Assembly: GCA_964251965.1 (NCBI GenBank)
Contig: CAXULQ010000012.1
Coordinates: 1-64,000, forward strand
DNA length: 64,000 bases
Direction of reading: 5' to 3'
DNA from: Mucilaginibacter_A sp964251965
GTDB lineage: Bacteria; Bacteroidota; Bacteroidia; Sphingobacteriales; Sphingobacteriaceae
The position numbers were made by a program, and so were the translations under genes. Under the pieces are notes generated by a model that had not been told where the DNA came from, made no database searches, and saw nothing but the letters and a program-made list of their open reading frames with translations. Shown piece by piece: positions 1 through 7,269 of this stretch. The first letter of the stretch is position 1. Each line of letters starts with the position of its first letter.

Positions 1-53
1 TACATTTCTTTTGATTGACAAACTTTATCTCATCTATTAATCGAACTCAGGTT

Positions 54-66
54 ATAAAAACAGTAT
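54..66 (+). repeat. Dispersed motif, subtype B half-site
   Basis: The bases ATAAAAACAGTAT match the subtype B arm of the dispersed motif. The copy lies exactly where the N-terminal codons of the neighbouring Pr6Pr gene would be expected, in a frame that is open but has no canonical start codon. Confidence 0.6.
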
Positions 67-139
67 CGCTAACGGAGTTATTGCAGTAATTGCCTGGTTT
101 GCTATCATCGAGCAGTTTCTGATTTCTGTTCCGGAGTAT

Positions 140-685
140 ATGCAAAAAGGAGAAACGCTTGCCGGAAGCATTATACATTTGGCAAGTTATTTTACCATCC
201 TCACCAATATTTTAGTTGCCATTAGCTTAACGGCCGTTTTACTGATTCCTAAAACAGCAGTTGGCCGGTTTTTCTCCAAAATTGCTACGGCTATTGCGGT
301 TTACATCACCATTGTTTCTTTGGTTTATAATTTGGTGTTGCGCCCATTCTGGAGCGCGAAAGGCATTTTTAAAACCAATGACGAGTTGCTGCATGTCGTC
401 GTTCCCATTTTATACATTCTAAACTGGCTGTTTTTACTGCCAAAAAAAGGTTTGGTTTGGAAGCAATTACCAGGCTGGCTGCTATTTCCGTTGGGTTATT
501 TGTTTTATGTGATTATCCGCGGAGCGTTCATGGGTTTTTACCCGTACTTTTTTGTAGATGCAAAAAGTTACGGTTACGCTGCCGTAGCTTTAAATTCTTT
601 TGTGCTGCTAATCGTTTTTGCGGTTTTTTGTGCACTATATATATTTATCGGCAGGAAGATGGTTTCCAAAAAAGTAATTTCCTAA
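140..685 (+). CDS. Pr6Pr family six-helix membrane protein
   Basis: Integral membrane protein with hydrophobic helices at about residues 13-36, 46-68, 83-100, 112-132 and 150-173 from this ATG. The sequence LASYFTILTNILVAISLT is typical of the Pr6Pr/FAR-17a-AIG1-like family of unknown function. The family usually has six helices. The same frame is open upstream from about base 41 and encodes VIAVIAWFAIIEQFL, which looks like the missing first helix. No ATG, GTG or TTG exists in that extension, so the gene either uses a non-canonical start or has a damaged 5' end. I use 140 because it is the first ATG. It converges on the hypothetical gene at 760-1062 across a terminator hairpin. Confidence 0.7.
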   Translation: MQKGETLAGSIIHLASYFTILTNILVAISLTAVLLIPKTAVGRFFSKIATAIAVYITIVSLVYNLVLRPFWSAKGIFKTNDELLHVVVPILYILNWLFLLPKKGLVWKQLPGWLLFPLGYLFYVIIRGAFMGFYPYFFVDAKSYGYAAVALNSFVLLIVFAVFCALYIFIGRKMVSKKVIS

Positions 686-687
686 CG

Positions 688-710
688 ATGCTTCTTTTAC
701 CGGCATAAAA
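688..710 (-). repeat. Dispersed motif, subtype A with right half
   Basis: ATGCTTCTTTTAC followed by CGGCATAAAA. It starts three bases after the stop of the Pr6Pr gene and runs straight into the terminator hairpin. Confidence 0.85.
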
Positions 711-741
711 AAAGCATCTGTTTTTGGCAGATGCTTTTTAA
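708..741. terminator. Bidirectional intrinsic terminator
   Basis: A stem with arms AAAAAGCATCTG and CAGATGCTTTTT closes on a loop of about seven bases, with A and T runs on the two sides. It sits between two convergent genes (stops at 685 and 760), so it can serve both strands. Confidence 0.85.
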
Positions 742-759
742 ATTTGGTTAAAAAATAGT

Positions 760-1062
760 TTATTCGTTGCCTGCGGCTTCTCTAATTGCCTGGTCTTCTT
801 TCAGTTTTTCTACATTATTTTTGTCAGCGAAAGTATCCGTATTACCGGCAAAATATTCTAAAATATCAGCAATCGCATCCAAATTATCGCTGATACGCTG
901 GTGCATGTCTGGCAGTTCTTTTTCTAAACGTTTGTCGCCTAAATCAATATTATCTACTTCGATTTTTCCTAATTTTTGAATGATGGCCTGTTGGCTATTT
1001 TTCAGGTCTTCCAACTCATGAACGATTTTTTCCATGGTGGCAAATTTTTTCAGCGTATCCAT
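760..1062 (-). CDS. Hypothetical coiled-coil protein, 100 aa
   Basis: I do not recognise this family. The protein is charged and predicted to be largely helical, with a leucine/isoleucine heptad-like pattern at residues 5-35 (FATMEKIVHELEDLKNSQ) and a second helix around 55-72. There is no signal peptide or membrane segment, so a cytosolic coiled-coil role is likely. The ATG start is preceded on the sense strand by a copy of the dispersed motif, whose AAAAGAAG lies about five bases before the ATG and could act as a weak ribosome binding site. The real-gene call rests on codon-like composition, the clean convergent terminator and a plausible start. Confidence 0.6.
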   Translation of the reverse strand: MDTLKKFATMEKIVHELEDLKNSQQAIIQKLGKIEVDNIDLGDKRLEKELPDMHQRISDNLDAIADILEYFAGNTDTFADKNNVEKLKEDQAIREAAGNE

Positions 1063-1063
1063 T

Positions 1064-1083
1064 GTGCTTCTTTTATGGGTGAA
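1064..1083 (-). repeat. Dispersed motif, subtype A variant
   Basis: GTGCTTCTTTTATGGGTGAAA, one base off the consensus at the first position. It lies immediately 5' of the start codon of the coiled-coil gene at 1062. Confidence 0.75.
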
Positions 1084-1152
1084 ATTTATATTTCTTGTAT
1101 TAATTGAACGGGTTTTAACTAATAAAGTTTTACATCGATTTTTCCAAACAAT

Positions 1153-1338
1153 TTAAAGCAAGTGGCTCTCGATGCCATCTTCAATTGCCTGCATAGTTTC
1201 CATTTGCAAAGTTTCTCCGCCTAACTGGTAACAGTGCCCGTGCTGGTCGAACCGGATTTTAGTTTGATATTTTCCATCGAAATAAGTTTCAAAATCATCA
1301 CTATTAAGAACAATCCGGTATAAAACTTTTTCGCCCAA
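1153..1338 (-). CDS. Small hypothetical protein, about 61-73 aa
   Basis: Not recognised. The sequence reads as a small beta-rich protein (YRIVLNSDDFETYFDGKYQTK) ending in an acidic helix. From the coordinate given, translation would start at a TTG. The same frame continues upstream as ENESLEFYIHYL, which looks equally coding, and the natural initiator position there is an ATA codon at 1374-1372 instead of ATG. The gene may therefore start at a rare codon or have lost its start. It lies between the coiled-coil gene and tRNA-Thr, all on the minus strand. Confidence is limited by length and by the start problem. Confidence 0.45.
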   Translation of the reverse strand: MGEKVLYRIVLNSDDFETYFDGKYQTKIRFDQHGHCYQLGGETLQMETMQAIEDGIESHLL

Positions 1339-1400
1339 ATAGTGAATATAGAATTCGAGCGACTCGTTTTCTATAGTTTTTTTTGGTGTAAATTGATTTG

Positions 1401-1473
1401 AGCCGACGACGGGAATCGAACCTGCGACCTACTCATTACGAATGAGTTGCTCTACCAACTGAGCTACGTCGGC
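1401..1473 (-). tRNA. tRNA-Thr (anticodon CGT)
   Basis: On the minus strand the cloverleaf is complete. The acceptor GCCGACG pairs with CGTCGGC. The D arm contains AGTTGGTAGA. The anticodon stem ACTCA/TGAGT closes the loop TTCGTAA with anticodon CGT. The T arm contains GGTTCGATTCC. The discriminator base is T and CCA is not encoded. It reads ACG threonine codons. Confidence 0.97.
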
Positions 1474-1479
1474 ATTGAA

Positions 1480-1500
1480 TTTTATGCCATAAAAGAAGCA
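1480..1500 (+). repeat. Dispersed motif, subtype A with left half
   Basis: TTTTATGCC then ATAAAAGAAGCA, lying in the leader between the putative promoter and the 5' end of tRNA-Thr. Confidence 0.8.
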
Positions 1501-1506
1501 AAAGTA
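1499..1506 (-). promoter_or_regulatory. Putative -7 box for tRNA-Thr
   Basis: On the minus strand TACTTTTG matches the Bacteroidota -7 consensus TAnnTTTG and is placed about 25 bases before the tRNA. No convincing -33 TTTG was found at the usual spacing. Confidence 0.5.
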
Positions 1507-1535
1507 AAATTATTTAGATAACAATGGCCAATTAA

Positions 1536-3128
1536 TTAATGTTTAAGGCTGATAGAAACCGTTGTGCCAACATTCGGCTGAGATTCAATTTTAATGGAAC
1601 CTTCATACAACCGCAACCGGTTTTTAATACTGCTTAAACCAATACCTTTGGGTGCCGTTTCTAAATTATGCTGATCAGGGTTAAAACCGATACCATTATC
1701 AGAAACTGTAATGGTTACAATTTTGTTCTTTTGGCTTACATCGATCATAATTTTGCTGGCATAAGCATGTTTGATGCCGTTATTTACCAGTTCTTGGATG
1801 ATCCTGAATATGTTGAGTTGCAACTGAAAATCCAGGGTTTTAGCAATATTATTTATTTTGGTAACAACAGAAAGTTGTTGATTAGACAAGCGTGTGGCCA
1901 TATCTTCCAATGTAGCAGCCAGGCCAAAATCGGTTAAAATGGAGGGCGCCAGTTCAAAAGAAATATTCCTGATATCTTTTATACTTTGGTTTAGCAGTTG
2001 GTTTACCTGCTGAAACAAGGGGGTTTCAAACGCACTTTGAGATTGATCGATGTTCAATTTAATGGCATACAACATCTGGGCGATGCCATTATGTAAAACT
2101 TCGCTTATCCTTTTCTTTTCGTTTTCCTCCGCTTGCAGCCCGGCGGCCAAAATCATTTGTTGCTGCTCCTCTTTTATGCGGTTGGCTTCGAGTTCGATAA
2201 TCGTTTTTTCACTGATGTCTGTAAATGTGCCTATGAACCGTTTTTTATCATTTTCGTCTTTAATTACCTGCGCCCTGGCCTGGATATACTTGATGTTTTT
2301 GTCAGGAATATCAGCACGGAATTTAATGTTGAATTCCTTTTCGTGAATAATGGTTTGCCGGATATGGTCTTCCACATTTTTGCGGTCGTTTTGATGGATC
2401 CGGTTGATTATGGTTTCGTATTTTTCATTAAAAGTATCAGGCGTAAAACCAAACAGCGAACAGCAAAAACTGTCTAATCCTATTTTACCTGTAATAATAT
2501 CGATCTCCCAAATACCGGTTAAAGAAGCACCAAGGGCAACCTCCAGCGTTTTTTTTGCCTCTTTTAATTTAAATTCTGCCTGTTGCTTTCCGGTAAAATC
2601 AGTTAGCGTTAAATAACATAGCTCTTTAGTTAAGGCATTTTGCAGTGCGATGCCTTCAATCTGCACATTCAGTACCTGTTTTTTTGTATCTACAATCCTG
2701 ATCTGGCAGCTTTGTGCATTTGGCACCAAAAACAGTTGCCGAAAATATTTATAAAACTGGTCTGTATCTTCTTTGTGTATAAACAAAAGCAAAGGTTTGT
2801 TGATCAATATGCTTTTATCAATATTAAGCAGTTTTAGGCCGGCATAATTAACATCCCGGATTAGGCCGGCTTTATCGGTAACAAAATAACCAACGGGCGC
2901 AAGCTCAAACAAATTTGTAAACTTTGTTTTTTGCTGTTCCAGCTCCTGCGTGATTAAATGCAGTTCATCGTTTTGCATTTCCAGCTCCAGCTGATAAACC
3001 TGAAGCTCGTGCAAAACCCTTTTTACCTCGATTGTATGTAAACTGCTGCTGCTGTTTTTATCGGCAGATAATAATTGTTCGGCCTTTTGCCGGAGTATTT
3101 CAAGAAAATTGTCCTTATCATTTACCAT
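1536..3128 (-). CDS. PAS-domain sensor histidine kinase (NarL-type HisKA_3)
   Basis: Soluble two-component sensor kinase of 530 aa with no membrane segments. An N-terminal coiled coil spans about residues 30-70, with PAS domains at about 70-185 and 195-310. The dimerisation/phosphoacceptor helix contains ISEVLHNGIAQ with the likely phosphorylated His346. The ATPase domain has FRIIQELVNNGIKHA (N box) and DNGIGFNP, and ends with GIGLSSIKNRL. This architecture normally pairs with a LuxR/NarL-type response regulator, but none is adjacent. The start is two bases after the stop of the CheB-CheR-PAS gene, so the two are almost certainly co-transcribed and probably sense related input. Confidence 0.93.
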   Translation of the reverse strand: MVNDKDNFLEILRQKAEQLLSADKNSSSSLHTIEVKRVLHELQVYQLELEMQNDELHLITQELEQQKTKFTNLFELAPVGYFVTDKAGLIRDVNYAGLKLLNIDKSILINKPLLLFIHKEDTDQFYKYFRQLFLVPNAQSCQIRIVDTKKQVLNVQIEGIALQNALTKELCYLTLTDFTGKQQAEFKLKEAKKTLEVALGASLTGIWEIDIITGKIGLDSFCCSLFGFTPDTFNEKYETIINRIHQNDRKNVEDHIRQTIIHEKEFNIKFRADIPDKNIKYIQARAQVIKDENDKKRFIGTFTDISEKTIIELEANRIKEEQQQMILAAGLQAEENEKKRISEVLHNGIAQMLYAIKLNIDQSQSAFETPLFQQVNQLLNQSIKDIRNISFELAPSILTDFGLAATLEDMATRLSNQQLSVVTKINNIAKTLDFQLQLNIFRIIQELVNNGIKHAYASKIMIDVSQKNKIVTITVSDNGIGFNPDQHNLETAPKGIGLSSIKNRLRLYEGSIKIESQPNVGTTVSISLKH

Positions 3129-3130
3129 GC

Positions 3131-6106
3131 TTACAATTCGCCGTTATGCTCTTCAATAACAATCAATACCATCAATGTTTCGCCGGTTTGTGCGTCAACA
3201 GAAGGCATACTTGTAAAGCTTAAACGCCGATGGCCGAGTTCTGGGAAATAATGATCGAGCAGGATAGATGTTTTTTCCTGCGGAAAGTTTTTAATCAGCT
3301 TGTCTAATAAGGTAGTTTTCCAAAATTCGTGTGCTATAACAGCAAGGGGAGTTTCTTTTAACTGCTGATCGTTCAATTTAAAATAATCTTTAAAAGCCGG
3401 GTTTGCCGTAGCAATCTGCTGTTTGTTGTTTAATAACAGTGCAGGTGCCGAAATTAAATTTACAATGGATTGCGAATAATGCACCATCGTATTCATTTTA
3501 TTCTCTAATAATTTTAACGAACTGATGTTGTTAAAAGTAAGCACCACGCCGTTAATAAAATTATCCAGCGTGCGGTAGGGCATAATGCGCAAATTATACC
3601 AATCACCTTTTTTGGTTTTAATTTCCGCTTCTTTGGCTACCAGTGTTTCTATTACATCGAGTAAAGTTTCTTTAAGGTTGGGGAAATCAAAGTTGAAAAC
3701 AATATCCGTAACAGACCGGCCAATATCGGCAGAAATGACGTTAAACAGTGCTTTTACTTTTGGCGTATAACGTAAAATGGTTAAATTGTTATCTAAAAAA
3801 ATAGTGCCGATCTCGGTACTGTCCAACAAGTTTTTCATATCATTGTTCAGGCGTGTAAGTTCATCGGCTTTGAACTGATAGGATGAGTTCATGGTCATCA
3901 GCTCTTCGTTAAGCGATTGCATTTCTTCCTTTGTCGTCAACGATTCTTCGTTGGTGCTTTGCAGTTCTTCGTTGGTGCTTTGCAGTTCTTCATTGGTCGA
4001 CTTTAATTCTTCAAGCGAAGTTTCCATTTGTTCGATCGTGCTGTGCAATTGCTGTTTGGTGTAACCCAGTTCCTTTTCTAGTTCGTCAGCCAGGTTATTG
4101 CTTAAAATACTAGCCTCTTTTTTTATTTTTTTTGAGGATGCTATTTTTACCAATCCTTTATCTTCAAAAATAATTACGGTTAGCCCTTGCAAGTTGTGGT
4201 TTTCCAACAGGCCTACTTTAATATCTACCAGCCTGATGTTTCGGTCTTCTTTAAGTTTTACATCATTTATGTTTATTGTGGTTTTTTGTGTGTTAGCCTC
4301 ATGTACGGCATTACGAAGAATGTATTTAAGTTCTTTTTTAGCCATGTCATAAATGTTCATGGCCGCTTCGCCAGAATTTAGCTCCAAAAACTTTCCGGTT
4401 TTGCCATTGATATACAAAATATCGCCACTATTACTAATTAAAACAGAAACGGGTGTATAGTTATCGATCAAAAAATTGTTAAAACTATCGGCCAGCGTTT
4501 TCTTTTTAACCGTTTTTTGTTCTTCAGTTTTGCCTGTAGCTTGTGTTGGCTTGGAAACATTAAAAGGAAAATCAATCGGCTTGCTTAAAGCGGAAGTACC
4601 TGTTTTGCGTTCAAACAATTTCCATTTTGGGTCAACCGGTGCAAACAATTCTGTAAAACCGCCAATCGTTTCTGCCGGCCCAAGCAGCAAAAGCCCGGTT
4701 GGGTTAAGCGAATAATGAAAAATAGGGATGATTTTTTTTTGCAGTTCCGCATTTAGATAAATCATTACGTTGCGGCATGACAATAAATCTAACCTGGTAA
4801 AAGGAGCATCTTTAATAATATTGTGCTGGGCAAATACAATCATTTCCCGTAGTTCTTTTTTTACAGAATACTTTCCGTTTTTTTCCGTAAAAAAACGCTT
4901 TAGCCTTTCTGGCGAAATATCTGCAGCAATATTAGAATTGTAAATACCTGCACGCGCTGTTTCTATGGCGTCTACATCCAAATCTGTAGCAAATATTTGT
5001 ATTTTTGGTTTATGCTTCGCAGATAATCCTTCAAAACATTCCAGCACCAGCATCGCTATCGAGTAAGCTTCTTCGCCTGTTGAGCAGGCCGCTACCCAAA
5101 CCCTTACCGGCCCTACATCCAATTTTTGGAATACTATCGGTATAAGTTTTTCTTTTAGTGAATCAAAAGCCTGTGTATCCCTAAAAAATTTAGTTACACC
5201 GATTAGCAGTTCTTTAAAAAGTACATCGATCTCCTGCGAATTGTCTCGCAGATAATTGATGTAATGTGTATAATCCGGTAATTGATGGAAAGCAATTCTA
5301 CGGTCGATCCTGCGGGTGATGGTGTTTTTTTTATAGTTCGCAAAATCGTGCCCGGTATGGCTGCGTAACAGCATTAATATTTTTTGGATGGAATTCTCGT
5401 CTCTTATACCAGATTTTACCTGTTCAAGCGGTTCTTCGCTTATGGCAGGATGGTTTAAATACTGGATCAGTTTAAGCGGCATTTCTTCGGGCGACAGCAC
5501 ATAATCCACCAAATTTGTACCGATAGAAGTTTTGGGCATACTATTGTATTGTGCTGTTTCCGGGTCTTGCACCACCGCCAGCCCCAATTTTTCCTTTATC
5601 ATGCGGATGCCGGTTTCACCGTCTGACCCCATTCCCGATAGGATAATGGCCACAGCTTTGTTCCACTGGTCTTCTGCCAAACTCTGCAAAAAATAATCAA
5701 TCGGCACCCGGAAACCATGTGCTTTTGCCGGCTCTAAAAGCAATAGTTTCCGGTTATGGATGCCCATATCCTTGTTTGGCGGAATTACATAAACATGATT
5801 AGGTTTTACCAAAACGCCATCTTCCGCCTGTAAAACCGACATTGGCGAAAAGCTTTGTATTAATTCTGCAAGGCTGCTGGTGCTGTTTGGGTCCAGGTGC
5901 ATGATAATAACGAAAGCCATACCCGTATCTGCCGGCATATGGTTAAAAAATTTTTCAAAGGCTTCAAACGATCCGGCAGAACCTCCGATAGCAACAATGG
6001 GGAAAGGTTTTTGCCTGTTTACTTTCGAAACCACACTACTTTTTTCTGTTTTTGTTGCTTCGTGGTCAGCTATTGGTTTCGCAGGATTTTGCCTGTCTTT
6101 TTTCAT
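3131..6106 (-). CDS. CheB-CheR-PAS fusion signalling protein
   Basis: A 991-aa fusion. Residues about 35-225 form a CheB-type methylesterase with the triad in GGSAGS (Ser43), IIMHLDP (His70) and GMGSDGE (Asp162), but no receiver domain in front. Residues about 235-500 form a CheR-type methyltransferase with RRIDRR and AACSTGEEAYSIA as the SAM site. A long coiled coil at about 655-745 with repeated LQSTNEE follows, then PAS domains at about 750-860 and 870-985. No flagellar or chemotaxis genes are seen nearby. Fusions of this type are common in non-motile or gliding bacteria and probably act in non-chemotactic signalling. It is first in a two-gene unit with the kinase at 1536-3128. Confidence 0.92.
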   Translation of the reverse strand: MKKDRQNPAKPIADHEATKTEKSSVVSKVNRQKPFPIVAIGGSAGSFEAFEKFFNHMPADTGMAFVIIMHLDPNSTSSLAELIQSFSPMSVLQAEDGVLVKPNHVYVIPPNKDMGIHNRKLLLLEPAKAHGFRVPIDYFLQSLAEDQWNKAVAIILSGMGSDGETGIRMIKEKLGLAVVQDPETAQYNSMPKTSIGTNLVDYVLSPEEMPLKLIQYLNHPAISEEPLEQVKSGIRDENSIQKILMLLRSHTGHDFANYKKNTITRRIDRRIAFHQLPDYTHYINYLRDNSQEIDVLFKELLIGVTKFFRDTQAFDSLKEKLIPIVFQKLDVGPVRVWVAACSTGEEAYSIAMLVLECFEGLSAKHKPKIQIFATDLDVDAIETARAGIYNSNIAADISPERLKRFFTEKNGKYSVKKELREMIVFAQHNIIKDAPFTRLDLLSCRNVMIYLNAELQKKIIPIFHYSLNPTGLLLLGPAETIGGFTELFAPVDPKWKLFERKTGTSALSKPIDFPFNVSKPTQATGKTEEQKTVKKKTLADSFNNFLIDNYTPVSVLISNSGDILYINGKTGKFLELNSGEAAMNIYDMAKKELKYILRNAVHEANTQKTTININDVKLKEDRNIRLVDIKVGLLENHNLQGLTVIIFEDKGLVKIASSKKIKKEASILSNNLADELEKELGYTKQQLHSTIEQMETSLEELKSTNEELQSTNEELQSTNEESLTTKEEMQSLNEELMTMNSSYQFKADELTRLNNDMKNLLDSTEIGTIFLDNNLTILRYTPKVKALFNVISADIGRSVTDIVFNFDFPNLKETLLDVIETLVAKEAEIKTKKGDWYNLRIMPYRTLDNFINGVVLTFNNISSLKLLENKMNTMVHYSQSIVNLISAPALLLNNKQQIATANPAFKDYFKLNDQQLKETPLAVIAHEFWKTTLLDKLIKNFPQEKTSILLDHYFPELGHRRLSFTSMPSVDAQTGETLMVLIVIEEHNGEL
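3944..4006 (-). repeat. 21-bp tandem repeat inside the coiled coil
   Basis: Two perfect 21-bp units (3944-3964 and 3965-3985) and one decayed unit encode the heptad repeats ELQSTNE of the CheB-CheR-PAS linker. It is a coding micro-repeat, in frame, and could expand or contract by whole heptads. Confidence 0.8.
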
Positions 6107-6582
6107 TTAAATAATTTTGTTTTTAGGTTGATCCAGCCGCGATAAACGCTTGCCTTCATTTTTCTATTGTTTGTTTTCTGGGTGTTGATGACCCGCCTTA
6201 CAAAGTCCTTTTTGTTAACGTGTTGAAATTTTAATAAAAATATCAGGTAAAATATACGGTGCTTGTGTTTGAGGACGAGCACTTTATAAACCAAACAGAG
6301 GCAGTAAACGGGCAAATAGAAAAGGAGTGAGGCAAGCTAAAAAGCCGGTGGTAAGTCTAATTATCAAAGTTATTTATAAATAGGGAATTCGGTCAAAAAT
6401 ATGGCATCGAATCAAAAAAATAATTTAACTGGCAATAAAAAATATGTTTCAATCTGCTAATTTAGAAAACGATAATTCTCTATTTGAATGATAAACAGTT
6501 GGTTTAGGCATTTAAACTCTCCGTTTAATTTGCTTTTTTGATCTTTTGTATTGCGGCAGTATGCTTCTTTTACCATACTTTT
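6107..6582. other. Intergenic region without recognised gene
   Basis: AT-rich 476-bp gap upstream of the CheB-CheR-PAS gene. The only ORF (6103-6315, minus) has no homology I recognise, lacks coding bias and overlaps the next gene start, so I do not call it. The right end carries a dispersed motif copy at 6561-6573. Confidence 0.5.
6561..6573 (-). repeat. Dispersed motif, subtype A
   Basis: ATGCTTCTTTTAC lies ten bases downstream of the stop codon of the LOG-family gene (minus strand). The right half-site is not conserved here. Confidence 0.75.
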
Positions 6583-7167
6583 TTAGGTAAGCTTCTGGTC
6601 TTTAAACCAAACTTCTTCTGGCAAAGCTGTAAAATTTTGCATTAAAGTAATTAGTTTGTGCGGATTATTACTGCTTAAAACCAGTTTGCGGTTAGCAGGT
6701 TTCAGAAAACGGTTTTCTACCATCACGTCCATTTGTTTCAGCAAAAAATCGTAAAAACCATTGATGTTGAGCAAACTGATCGGTTTATTATGAAGCCCTA
6801 ATTGAAGCCAGGTGAGCACTTCAAAAAACTCTTCGAGTGTACCGAAACCGCCGGGCAAAGTGATGGTTCCGTCGCACAGTTCGTTCATCAACTGCTTTCT
6901 TTGGTGCATGTTTTCTACTACGTGCATTTCGGTTAAACCTTGGTGGCCAACTTCTTTATCCATTAAAAAATTAGGGATCACGCCTATTGCTTTGCCGCCG
7001 CGCTGTAAAATCGCATCAGCTATCAAACCCATAACGCCAACTTTTCCTCCGCCAAAAATTAAAGAAATGTTTTGGTTAACCATTATTTCGGCCAATTCCT
7101 CAATCGCTTCTTTCAGCTTTACATCACCGTTAAAATTCGCCCCGCAAAAAACACATATTGCATTCAT
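6583..7167 (-). CDS. LOG family protein (TIGR00730 Rossmann fold)
   Basis: A 194-aa cytosolic protein of the lysine-decarboxylase-like/LOG family. The signatures are FGGGKVGVMG at about residues 38-47 and PGGFGTLEEFFEVLTWLQLG at about 101-120, the second matching the PGGxGTxxE nucleotide-binding and catalytic motif. Characterised members hydrolyse cytokinin riboside 5'-monophosphates or other nucleotide 5'-phosphates to free base and ribose 5-phosphate. In bacteria the physiological role is often nucleotide salvage. The length is normal. It stands alone, with a motif copy just after its stop and the TonB receptor gene upstream in the same orientation. Confidence 0.9.
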   Translation of the reverse strand: MNAICVFCGANFNGDVKLKEAIEELAEIMVNQNISLIFGGGKVGVMGLIADAILQRGGKAIGVIPNFLMDKEVGHQGLTEMHVVENMHQRKQLMNELCDGTITLPGGFGTLEEFFEVLTWLQLGLHNKPISLLNINGFYDFLLKQMDVMVENRFLKPANRKLVLSSNNPHKLITLMQNFTALPEEVWFKDQKLT

Positions 7168-7239
7168 CTTCCTAAAGTCGGGATTGTGCAGGAAATGGGA
7201 AAATTTTTAAAGAAAAAAGGGAAGCATTAGTGCCTCCCT

Positions 7240-7268
7240 TACTGTTTTTATACCGATAAAAACAGTAT
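7240..7268. repeat. Dispersed motif subtype B, perfect palindrome
   Basis: Arms TACTGTTTTTAT (7240-7251) and ATAAAAACAGTA (7256-7267) are perfect inverted repeats around the loop ACCG. It ends one base before the TonB receptor stop codon (7270-7272) and probably works as its terminator on the minus strand. Confidence 0.9.
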
Positions 7269-7269
7269 G

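Noticed and set aside
3944..4006. 21-bp tandem repeat as a mobile or CRISPR-like element
   Set aside because: It is in frame within the coiled coil and encodes heptads, so it is a protein repeat.
6103..6315. Minus-strand ORF of 70 codons upstream of CheB-CheR-PAS
   Set aside because: No recognisable similarity or coding bias, and it overlaps the following gene.
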